From Begonia masoniana (taxonomy: Eukaryota > Streptophyta > Magnoliopsida > Cucurbitales > Begoniaceae), in contig CM039504.1 in NCBI GenBank assembly GCA_022432975.1, forward strand, positions 4,189,459 through 4,253,458: a stretch of 64,000 nt of DNA, given 5' to 3'. How positions within the stretch are numbered: position 1 is the first letter of the stretch; every line of letters begins with the position of its first letter. The notes beneath the pieces are model-generated. The model was not told where the DNA came from and did no database searches. It was given only the letters and a program-made list of their open reading frames with translations. The translations under genes were made by a program, and so were the position numbers. Below are positions 51,346 to 60,328 of this stretch, piece by piece.

Positions 51346-52653
51346 TAAGAGGGGGTGAATTAGACTTTTTAATTTTAATTACAAGTCACCCTAATTTCTC
51401 CCTTGATTAAACTATTAGTTTTAACACAAGTAATCAAATTATGTAAACAGAGGGAGAGAAAAATACGACACCAGTATTTTTACGTGGTTCGGCCAAACTG
51501 CCTACGTCCACGCTCCAAGGCTCACTCCTTGAAGATCCTTACCCTTCTCCTCACGAGAAAACACAGATCGGGATTCCGGGCTCCGATCAACTGCCTTTAC
51601 AGATCTGGATTGAACTTCACGGGCGTCAATCCACTGCCTTTTACAATTGATTTGAGTTTGTAAAATTAAGTACAGACTACACTCTCACAGTAATTGAATC
51701 TCAAGTTAGGATTGAGAGATGTAGAGAAAATACAGAGAGTGTTATCACTTTCGCAGCTTAGGGCTCAGTATTCAAATTTGCAAAAGTTGTTCCTTCGTGC
51801 TCTAAGCTCGACTTAAATACTCTGTCTTCAAATCGGCTTGGCTTCAATGCTCCTTATTCAATAATAGAAGTTTAGTTACCGTTGGAGCAGCTTTCGTACA
51901 AGTTCAGGTAGCCGTTGCCGATTGTAGTTGTAAGTCGTCGTCGCCATAAATGTTCTGAAGTTAAAGCTTGAAAACGACGTCACTGTAGCTTCGCGGTTTA
52001 TTTGAATTCTGGCGGAAGACAAAGCTGAGTTAGTCTTGAACCGCCATCGGATGATGAAGCTTTAAACGCTTGAACCGGCATCGGATGATGAAGCTTGAAA
52101 CACTTGAACCGGCATTGGATGATTAAATCTTAGACCTCTTCCGCCTTTGTCGTTTAGTGACCGGAAGAGGATTTCGTTGAAGTCATCCGCCTTTGTCGTT
52201 TAGTGGCCGGAAGAGTAATTTGGTTTACTCATCCGCCTTTGTCGTTTAGTGGCCGGAAGAGTAATTTGGTTTACTCATCCGCCTTTGTCGTTTAGTGGCC
52301 GGTAGAGTAATTTGGTTTACTCATCCACCTTTGTCGTTTAGTGACCGGTGGACTGATTCTTGTATACGACTCCGCTCTTGTCGTTTTGTGACCGGTGGAT
52401 TGATTTTTGTAAACGACTCCGCTCTTGTCGTTTTGTGACCGGTGGATTGCTTAAATTGTTTAACACATTTCAGCCCTGTACACTTAATCACATGCATTAA
52501 AAACTAAAATACCCTTTTTAAGGGTATCTCAAACAGATCTAACTCAAATGCATTTCATTAAATTCAATTAATAAACATAATCAAATTACAATATTAGACA
52601 GACAAATACATCATCAAAAACAAATTTAGACTTAAACATCATTTAAGTTAACA
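51345..52653 (-). repeat. 3' LTR of the Sirevirus-like element
   Basis: Contains about four 46-bp units around CCGCCTTTGTCGTTTAGTG (52140-52350) and about two 47-bp units around CCGCTCTTGTCGTTTTGTG (52367-52450). Confidence 0.88.
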
Positions 52654-52668
52654 ATCTCCCCCTTTTTG
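52654..52668 (-). other. Polypurine tract
   Basis: AAAAAGGGGGAGAT on the element strand directly precedes the 3' LTR (TGTTAAC). A second similar stretch, AATAGGGGAGAC, lies near 52803-52814. Confidence 0.75.
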
Positions 52669-52943
52669 ATGATGACAACCTATCGAAATTTGATTAAGTA
52701 TAACTCCCCCATAATATATGCATCTTATTCAGAAGAACACACAGGGAGCATATCCAGAACTAAATCAAAGAACATTTTGCGCACATTTCGCACATGTAAT
52801 TGTCTCCCCTATTGACATTATCAAAAACAATAAACAGAGAAAGACAGCAGAATCATTGCATTCAACAAAAAAATATTAAGAAGGAAATAGCTCCGGATTC
52901 AAAATAGAGGTCCATAAAGAAAATGTATATAGATAAAACAAGA

Positions 52944-55202
52944 TTATCGTCTATGACAGGAATCTAAAAATTGCTTCCAAAAGGCATGGATAGCCCAAGA
53001 AGGCAATGTGAGGGAAGGATTGAAAAAGGCATCCACCCGAGCTTGAAGTGTAGCAAGATCAAGAGGTAGAGGTTCCTGATAGATCACCAAGTCCGTACAG
53101 GTATTAGCAATGGGAGATGGTTCTGGAGAAGCCACTAGATCCTGACTTGGAGAAGGCTCGATTGGAGGAGCAACAGAAGATGGAGGCACTACCAGAGAAG
53201 CAATAGGAGATGTATCCATTGGACTGGAGGGCTCGAAGGATGGCTCCAGTACAGAAAGAGCAGCAGGGGTAGAGAATGCCAGTTCAGACTCCTGTAGATC
53301 CAAAGGCATCACTCGAGAATCTGCAACAACCTCCGATCTGTAAAAAGGAAGGAGGAGGTCTTCATATGTAGGCTCAGAGGGTCGGAGAGGAATATGAGGT
53401 GCAGGGCAAAGAGCCGTGACTTGAGTTGTGAGAGCTTGAAGTTTACGAGAGAAAATCTCATTATTTCGATCCATCTTTCGATTCCATTGACCACGCTCCA
53501 CACCAGCAGCTTCGCTCAAATCAGCTTTGAGTTGATTTAACTTTGTATCAAAGTCAGTCCTTAGATGGTCAATGCTGGTCTTCAACTCAGTATACTGAGC
53601 CTCACTCAAAGTAGAGCGCCTCTGATAAAAGATGGGAGTGGCAGGAGTAGTTGAGGTTGGGGAGGATACTTGGACGTGTAGAGGTAAGGAGACGGTTTGA
53701 GCAGGGGGAATGACTTGAGACACAGGTTGAACTGTGGGAGGTAGTAGAGGTGCAGGAGGAGAAGAGTTATCAACAGGAGACAGAGGGGCGGAGGCAGGTA
53801 GTTGGAGCAGCAACAAAGAGGGTGAAATATCATGAGCTGAGATTGCAGGCTCATCTACATCATCCTGATCAGACTCCTCTGCCAGGATAAGTTTTCTTTT
53901 CCCCCTTTGAATAACAGCAGCCTGAGTAGGTTCCATATTGGCTGCAGGCAGAGGATGCTCAAGTGAGGCAGGTGGAGACGGAGTTGGTAATATGGATTGA
54001 ACTGGAGGACCATGTTTGATTATAGAGGAGATTGCTCGAAACACCGGAGAGATGGAGGGAAGAGCAGGCTGAGAAGGCAATAAGAGAGAAGGTGGAGGAG
54101 AAGTAGGAGAAGGATTGCTAGGTGCAGAGGGAGCAGAAATAGCCTCAAAGGGATTAGCTGAGGCTAAAGGAGCAGGTTGACTAGTCCTTGGAGGAGGGGC
54201 GCAGCGTCTGGGCACTGGTGGAGGACGTTTAGGCCGAATGACCCGGGGACTAGGAGGGGAAATATCAAAGGCAGGGATCTCAGAATCACCACCACCTTCT
54301 TGAACAGATGATTCTTCATCCAAACTCACGTCCTTTTTGCCTTTTCTGGCAGCTTTGACCTTAGCAGTCCTCTGCTTGGACTGATCCAAAACAAAAGTCC
54401 CTTGACGATTTCTCTTAATTCCCATCCTGGTCAAAGTGTCTTTGGAGTAATAGCTGGTTGTTTTCAGACAGGTGGGATCCTCATCCTCTGAAAATTCAAC
54501 CTTATAATGCTGAAAGATCTTCATCAGAAAAAGGTTATAGGGAAAAGAGGTAGATGAGCTTGAAGAAACGCTCTGAATCATTCGTCTCAAAATAATGTAA
54601 CCAATGTCAACAGGTTCCTTCATATAGATGGCATAAAGAATAACAAGCTCCATGCTGCTAATGTCATCATAATGACCACCCTTAGGAAGAACATTATAGC
54701 AGATCATTTGATGGAGAAGTCGAGCTCTAATTGTTAAATGTTTGCTCTTTAAAGGATTGGGAATATTGTGCGGATCAAGAGCAATCTCTTTTAAAAATTG
54801 TTGGCCATCAGGAAGTCTTAGAAATGGAATTTCTTGCCCTATAGAATAAATTTTGGGGTGTTTATCCAAATGGGGATAGCCCAAAAGCTCATTGATGGAT
54901 TGGGAAGTGAGTTCAATGTTTTTTCCATACACATAGCTGGAAATGAGAGAATGGTCAGAGGTATAGCTGAGATTAGCATAAAACATCCTAATGGCCGAGG
55001 GAAAAAAGAACGACTCAACCTCAAACAGCCCTATTAATCCAATATCTGTCAAGGGTGCTATAATGTTTAAAGATACTAATTCGTCGGGAACCATACCACG
55101 ACCTGGAATCAACTTCTTGTCCTTAAAATTCCCGTGATACCTGATTTCAGCATCCTCATTTAGGAAGTAGAGTGACGGCCAACTATTTGCCCGAGGGAGC
55201 AC
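52944..55202 (-). CDS. Extra 3' ORF of Sirevirus (env-like position), about 750 codons
   Basis: An open frame downstream of pol, uninterrupted for about 750 codons. Residues ~1-260 are a globular region (NSWPSLYFLNEDAEIRYHGN, YGKNIELTSQSINELLGYPH, LTIRARLLHQMICYNVLPKG) resembling the putative plant transposon protein domain found in retroelement ORFs. At ~285-300 there is a basic stretch (KVKAARKGKKD) that could be a nuclear signal. About 305-535 is Pro/Ser-rich, ~545-600 looks coiled-coil (ELKTSIDHLRTDFDTKLNQL), and an acidic/Pro-rich tail ends in CHRR. I see no signal peptide or clear membrane segment, so calling it an envelope protein is unsupported. No ATG opens the frame: it begins after a TAA near 55240 with GTG at 55202, so the 5' end may be mutated, spliced or recoded. 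Confidence 0.75.
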   Translation of the reverse strand: MLPRANSWPSLYFLNEDAEIRYHGNFKDKKLIPGRGMVPDELVSLNIIAPLTDIGLIGLFEVESFFFPSAIRMFYANLSYTSDHSLISSYVYGKNIELTSQSINELLGYPHLDKHPKIYSIGQEIPFLRLPDGQQFLKEIALDPHNIPNPLKSKHLTIRARLLHQMICYNVLPKGGHYDDISSMELVILYAIYMKEPVDIGYIILRRMIQSVSSSSSTSFPYNLFLMKIFQHYKVEFSEDEDPTCLKTTSYYSKDTLTRMGIKRNRQGTFVLDQSKQRTAKVKAARKGKKDVSLDEESSVQEGGGDSEIPAFDISPPSPRVIRPKRPPPVPRRCAPPPRTSQPAPLASANPFEAISAPSAPSNPSPTSPPPSLLLPSQPALPSISPVFRAISSIIKHGPPVQSILPTPSPPASLEHPLPAANMEPTQAAVIQRGKRKLILAEESDQDDVDEPAISAHDISPSLLLLQLPASAPLSPVDNSSPPAPLLPPTVQPVSQVIPPAQTVSLPLHVQVSSPTSTTPATPIFYQRRSTLSEAQYTELKTSIDHLRTDFDTKLNQLKADLSEAAGVERGQWNRKMDRNNEIFSRKLQALTTQVTALCPAPHIPLRPSEPTYEDLLLPFYRSEVVADSRVMPLDLQESELAFSTPAALSVLEPSFEPSSPMDTSPIASLVVPPSSVAPPIEPSPSQDLVASPEPSPIANTCTDLVIYQEPLPLDLATLQARVDAFFNPSLTLPSWAIHAFWKQFLDSCHRR

Positions 55203-55589
55203 CCGTGCCGGACGAGGATTGGGTTTGGCTTTCTTTTACGGTGGTCCCGCATCACCTCGAGACGAAGAAGCGAGATGATCATGTTCGAAAATCTGGTCCA
55301 TTGGAAAATTTTTGTGAAGATGACCTAGAGGAAGAAAGGGTTGCGACAGAGAGTTTACTGAAAAGGGCGCGAAAGATGAAGCGTTTCGGAGAAGAAACCG
55401 AGTTTAAAAGAGAGAGAACCACGCCCGACATGATGAAATCACACGTGTAATACAGATATTGTCCGATTGATGACACGTGTCGGCAGATTAGAAAATATAT
55501 CATCCGGTCTGTGGATGATCTACATCTTCCGGTGAATAGAAAAAGGACCGGAGGATGTGTATATTAAAGACAAAAAATAGAAGAGAAAC

Positions 55590-56966
55590 TTAACTTTTCT
55601 CATACTTGAGAAGACCTAATCTTATTCTAATACTACAAAAGGTTTTCTCATCCAAAGGTTTTGTAAAAATATCTGCCAATTGATCTACAGAATTAACAAA
55701 CTCTAAAGAAATATCACCTTTTTGAACATGATCTCTAATAAAGTGATATCTGACATCTATGTGTTTTGTTCTAGAGTGCTGAATTGGATTCTTGGAAATA
55801 TTAATTGCACTGGTGTTATCACACCGAATAGGAATTCTATCATAAAACAGATTGTAATCTTCCAAAGTCTGTTTCATCCAAAGCATTTGTGCACAATAAC
55901 TGCCTGCAGCAATATATTCACTCTCAGCAGTTGACAATGCAACAGAGTTCTGTTTCTTAGAATACCAAGACACTAGAGATTCTCCTAAGAACTGACAAGT
56001 GCCACTTGTGCTTTTCCTATCAATTAGACTACCAGCATAGTCAGAATCAGAATATCCTACCAGTTCGAAAGAAGTACCTTTAGGATACCATAATCCTAAG
56101 TTAGGAGTTCCACTTAAATATTTAAAAATTCTTTTGACAGCAGATAAGTGAGATTCCTTAGGAGCAGCCTGGAATCTAGCACAAAGACAAACACTGAAGA
56201 GTATATCTGGTCTACTAGCAGTCAAGTATAACAGAGAACCAATCATACCATGATATTTCTTGATATCCACACTTAAACCATTTTCATCCTTGTCCAATTT
56301 AGTAGTGGTACTCATGGGAGTTTTAGAAGATTTGACAGAGTCTAACCCAAACTTCTTAAGGAGTTCCTTAATATACTTTTCTTGACAGAAGAAAATTCCG
56401 TCAGAAGATTGACTAATCTGAAATCCTAAGAAAAACTTTAACTCCCCCATCATACTCATTTCAAATTCACTTTGCATGAGGGAGGAAAACTCATTGCACA
56501 AACTGACATTTGTTGATCCAAAAATAATGTCATCGACATAGATTTGAACTAACAAGATGTCTGCATCCTTTTGCATGGTAAATAGAGTTGAATCAGAATT
56601 CCCTTTTTTGAAATTCCTTTCCTCAAGGAAATTCTTCAATCTATCATACCAAGCTCTAGGAGCCTGCTTAAAACCATAGAGAGCTTTCCTAAGTTTGTAG
56701 ACATGGTCGGGTTTATCAAAGGCTTCAAAACCTAAGGGTTGCTCAACAAAAACTTCTTCATTTATGTAACCATTTAAGAATGCACTCTTTACATCCATTT
56801 GAAAGAGTGTGAAGTTCTTGTAGCAGGCAAAAGCTAAAAGCATTCTAATTGATTCCAGTCGAGCTACATGGGTAAAAGATTCCTCAAAATCAATACCCTC
56901 TTCCTGAGAGTATCCCTTAGCAACTAGTCTAGCTTTGTTTCTTACAACTACCCCATTTTCATCCAA
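55590..56966 (-). CDS. Copia RT and RNase H (Sirevirus-like), 458 codons
   Basis: RT blocks: [53 protein letters not shown] and catalytic [12 protein letters not shown]. The [13 protein letters not shown] block reads [15 protein letters not shown]. RNase [39 protein letters not shown] and [20 protein letters not shown], ending in [12 protein letters not shown]. It copies element RNA and removes the template. The frame is intact from here to the end, but an in-frame TAA just upstream (near 56976) separates it from integrase. It is the C-terminal part of the polyprotein, so the first Met is not a true start. Confidence 0.92.
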   Translation of the reverse strand: MDENGVVVRNKARLVAKGYSQEEGIDFEESFTHVARLESIRMLLAFACYKNFTLFQMDVKSAFLNGYINEEVFVEQPLGFEAFDKPDHVYKLRKALYGFKQAPRAWYDRLKNFLEERNFKKGNSDSTLFTMQKDADILLVQIYVDDIIFGSTNVSLCNEFSSLMQSEFEMSMMGELKFFLGFQISQSSDGIFFCQEKYIKELLKKFGLDSVKSSKTPMSTTTKLDKDENGLSVDIKKYHGMIGSLLYLTASRPDILFSVCLCARFQAAPKESHLSAVKRIFKYLSGTPNLGLWYPKGTSFELVGYSDSDYAGSLIDRKSTSGTCQFLGESLVSWYSKKQNSVALSTAESEYIAAGSYCAQMLWMKQTLEDYNLFYDRIPIRCDNTSAINISKNPIQHSRTKHIDVRYHFIRDHVQKGDISLEFVNSVDQLADIFTKPLDEKTFCSIRIRLGLLKYEKS

Positions 56967-56975
56967 TTTATTCTT

Positions 56976-57836
56976 TTAAACCCATTTTGTTCCAATAATT
57001 GGATGATCCTCAGGCCGTGGAACAAGTTCCCATACCTTGCTCCTTTCAAATTGATTTAGCTCTTCTTGCATAGCTAAAATCCAATACTCATCATTCTCGG
57101 CCTCTTCAAACTTCTTAGGCTCTATTTGAGAGATAAATGCCACATTGGCACAGAGATTCCTAAGAGAGGATCTAGTCTTTACTTCTAATGAAGGATCACC
57201 TAAGACTTCATCTATTGGATGGTTTCTGACATATTTCCAATCTCTAGGGAGAGTAGGATTTTCATCCTTGACAGGAATAATATCTAGAGAAGGTTCTAGA
57301 GATTTTTCTACTTGAGCAGGATCACTAGGCGTTTCTAAAGAAAGGGAATCTAGTTGATTATCCAAAGAATCATCCTCATCCACATTGATTGTGGGTTGAG
57401 GAGACTCATCAAAGTTAACATGGACAGATTCCTCTACAACTAGAGTTCTCCTATTGAATACTCTATAAGCTTTACTGGATAGAGAATAACCAAGAAAAAT
57501 TCCAATATCAGATTTGGAATCGAATTTTCCTAAGTTATCCTTAGTATTTAGAATGAAGCACTTACTACCAAAGGCTCTAAAATACTTAACAGAAAGAGTT
57601 TTGCCATTCCAAAGCTCATAGGGAGTTTTCTCAAGAATAGGTCTTATGGAGACCCGATTGAGAACATAGCACGCTGTAGCAACAGCTTCAGCCCAGAAGT
57701 ATTTAGGAAGGGAGTTTTCATTAAGCATAGTCCTAGCTAGCTCCTGGAGAGATCTATTCTTCCTCTCAACAACACCATTTTGCTGAGGAGTCCTAGGAGA
57801 AGAGAAATTGTGCTCAATTCCATTTTTGAGACACAA
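56976..57836 (-). pseudogene. Integrase C-terminal half and RT start, bounded by stops
   Basis: IEHNFSSPRTPQQNGVVERK carries the catalytic Glu. AEAVATACYVLNRVSIRPIL, KTPYELWNGKTLSVKYFRAF and FLGYSLSSKAYRVFN follow, then a linker and the start of RT (VWELVPRPEDHPIIGTKWV). Upstream, the Glu codon of the usual HGGEFEN is TAA (near 57859). Downstream, the Phe of WVFKNKL is TAA (near 56977). Two single-base changes thus break pol. Confidence 0.88.
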
Positions 57837-57860
57837 GAGTTCAAATCTCTCATTTTCAAA

Positions 57861-58688
57861 TTATCCACCATGATCACTACGAATAGCAACAATGGCGAGT
57901 CCCTTTTCATTTTGAACTCTTTTCCTAAAGCTAGAAAAGGTTTCAAAAGTCTCATCCTTAGACTTCAGAAAGTATACCCAGGTGAATCTAGAGAAATCAT
58001 CTACAATAACAAAAGCATAGAATTTGCCTCCTAAGCTTGCTGTATTAGAAGGACCGAAGAGGTCCATGTGGAGAAGTTGGAGAGGCTTAGAAGTAGAAAT
58101 TGCATTCTTTGATGCAAAAGAACTTTTGATCTGCTTGCCCATTTGACAAGCTTCACAGACTTTATCCTTTTCAAAGGATATCTTAGGGATCCCTCTAACT
58201 AGGTTCTCCTTAGTAATCTTAGCTAAGGTATCCATCCCTACGTGTCCTAATCTCCTATGCCAAATCCAAGAATCATGAGAAGAATTAACAGCAAAACATT
58301 TTTCATCAATATGCTCAATAACATCCATGTCAATAATATATATGTTTTCTTTCCTATAGCCAGTGAACAGAGTTTTATCATTCGAAACATCTTTAATCAA
58401 GCAAGAATTTGCCATAAAAATCACTTTATAACATTTATCACACAATTGACTTATGCTAAGCAGATTGTGTTTCAACCCATCAACTAGTAAAACATTTTCA
58501 ATGATAGGGTTGATAGGGTTACCTATGTTGCCAATACCAACGATTTTACCCTTTTGGTTTCCACCAAAGGTAACGTTTCCTTTCTTTTTGCTGACAGCAG
58601 CAAACTTGGTTGAGTCTCCTGTCATATGTCTCGAGCAACCACTGTCGAGATACCATTGATTTCTTTCAGGAGAACAGTCAACCTGCAA
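57861..58688 (-). pseudogene. Protease, pre-integrase and integrase N-terminal half
   Basis: The protease-like motif WYLDSGCSRHMTGD is followed by the pre-integrase zinc region (WIWHRRLGHVGMDTLAKI) and integrase core (LLHMDLFGPSNTASLGGKFY, FSRFTWVYFLKSKDE, AIRSDHGG). Catalytic Asp residues are present in HMDLFG and RSDHGG. It terminates in the TAA just after SDHGG. Upstream, two stops (TGA near 58735 and TGA near 58700) separate it from Gag. Confidence 0.88.
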
Positions 58689-58744
58689 AACAGAAATCAG
58701 GTTGTCTTCTTAGGTATCCAAATCTTTTGAGTCCTAGTGTTAGG

Positions 58745-60262
58745 TCAGGTTCCCTTGGGAACCCATTGGAGTTTACCACTTGATTTCATATAGTTTGCTT
58801 TTAACGGACATACAAAAGATTTATGTCCAACTTCATTACACGCATGGCAGACAGAGGGTTTAACAAAGTAATTTTTAAAGACTTTCTTTTTATTTGACTT
58901 GTCATACCCTAATCCTGTTCTATCAAAATTTGCTCTCTGACCTGCTATTACCATTTTAAATAGTTTTTCGCCCTTAGTGAAGTTCAGAATAATATTATTC
59001 AAATCTTCGTTTTTCTTTTTAAGCTTATCAGCTTCCTTGACATGCAAATCTACTTCTTTTGCATGCTTTTCTAATAAACCTGCATTTTTCTTTTTCAACA
59101 GATTGTACTTAGACTTGAGCATGCCAAATTGTTTAACCAGATCATTAAAGGCATCAATTAGTTCGCCTTCATCATTATCACTATCACTTAAAATATTTGA
59201 AGAAATACTAACCTCTTCCTCGTGTGCCATGAAGCACATATTAGCAACCTCTTCATCTTCCGAGGAGGTATCACTTTCACTATCGTCCCAGGTGGCCTTC
59301 ATTGCCTTTTTCTTGAATTTCTTGGGACTCTTCTTTGCTTGTGGACAGTCTGCTTTCATATGACCAGGCTTTCCACATCCAAAACAGGTGATTTCCTTCT
59401 CCTTGCGAGATTTCTCACCCTTTGGAAATCTCCTTCCTTGCATCCTTTTTCTTTGGAGGAATTTACTGAACCTCCTTGTAATGAGGGCTATATCCTCATC
59501 ATCATCTTCTTCTTCTTCAGACACATCTTGTTTGTTGGATGAGGCTTTAAGAGCAATGTCCTTTTTCCTGCTGATCTCTTTCTCCTTGAGATCTTCCTTT
59601 TCATTTGACCTCATTGTGATCTCATGTGTCATGAGAGATCCAATGAGCTCTTCCAGCTTTAAGGTTTTGAGATCCTTTGCTTCCTGAATGACAGTCACTT
59701 TTGGTTGCCATGCTCTAGGTAGGCATCTCAGAAGTTTCCTTACCTGTTCTTCACCTGAGTAAATCTTACCAAGAGCTTTAAGACCATTAGTGATGTTAGT
59801 AAATCGAGTAAACATAGAACTAATGGTTTCTCCTTTTTCCATGGAAAACAGTTCATATTCATGAACTAACATGCTCAATTTACTCTCTTTCACCTGGTTT
59901 GTGCCCTCGTGTGTGACTTCTAATAGATGCCAGATCTCTTGGGCACTCTCACATCCTTGTACTCTATTGAATTCGTCTCTATTTAAAGCACAGTACAAGG
60001 TGTTTATTGCCTTGGCATTCAGGCTCAGGTTCTTCTTATCTGTATCATTTAGTTCATGTGAAGCTTTGGGAATCCTAATACCATTTTCTGTTTTAAAAGC
60101 TATGTATGGACCATTTTCTATATTGTTCCATATGTCATAGTCCATAGCCTGAACATAAATTCTCATTCTAGATTTCCAATACACATAATCATTACCATCG
60201 AAGAATGGAGGTCTGGTGGTAGACTGACCTTCCATTTGTGTGGAGTGTGTGTTGAATGCCAT
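58745..60262 (-). CDS. Sirevirus-like Gag, 505 codons
   Basis: I place the start at the ATG at 60262 (MAFNTHSTQMEGQSTTRPPF), since the longer frame to 60274 begins at GTG. UBN2-type capsid region: NDYVYWKSRMRIYVQAMDYD, SAQEIWHLLEVTHEGTNQVK, LRCLPRAWQPKVTVIQEAKD. A Lys/Glu-rich segment, the zinc knuckle CFGCGKPGHMKADCP, a coiled-coil region (FGMLKSKYNLLKKKNAGLLE) and a second knuckle CHACNEVGHKSFVCP follow. It forms virus-like particles and binds the element's RNA. Uninterrupted, with a TGA following VPKGT. Confidence 0.9.
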   Translation of the reverse strand: MAFNTHSTQMEGQSTTRPPFFDGNDYVYWKSRMRIYVQAMDYDIWNNIENGPYIAFKTENGIRIPKASHELNDTDKKNLSLNAKAINTLYCALNRDEFNRVQGCESAQEIWHLLEVTHEGTNQVKESKLSMLVHEYELFSMEKGETISSMFTRFTNITNGLKALGKIYSGEEQVRKLLRCLPRAWQPKVTVIQEAKDLKTLKLEELIGSLMTHEITMRSNEKEDLKEKEISRKKDIALKASSNKQDVSEEEEDDDEDIALITRRFSKFLQRKRMQGRRFPKGEKSRKEKEITCFGCGKPGHMKADCPQAKKSPKKFKKKAMKATWDDSESDTSSEDEEVANMCFMAHEEEVSISSNILSDSDNDEGELIDAFNDLVKQFGMLKSKYNLLKKKNAGLLEKHAKEVDLHVKEADKLKKKNEDLNNIILNFTKGEKLFKMVIAGQRANFDRTGLGYDKSNKKKVFKNYFVKPSVCHACNEVGHKSFVCPLKANYMKSSGKLQWVPKGT

Positions 60263-60314
60263 TTTAGATATCACAATGTTTACTAGATAAACTACTTAGA
60301 CAATATTAAACCTT

Positions 60315-60326
60315 GCTCTGATACCA
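60315..60326 (-). other. Primer-binding site (initiator tRNA-Met)
   Basis: TGGTATCAGAGC on the element strand, two bases inside the 5' LTR. Confidence 0.9.
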
Positions 60327-60328
60327 AT

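Noticed and set aside
52944..55202. The 750-codon ORF considered as a host nuclear gene
   Set aside because: It lies between pol and the 3' LTR of a complete retroelement, on the same strand, where Sireviruses carry an extra ORF.
55172..55450. Plus-strand ORF of 92 codons overlapping the extra Sirevirus ORF start
   Set aside because: Antisense frame without recognisable domain; most likely a shadow of the lost upstream part of the minus-strand frame.
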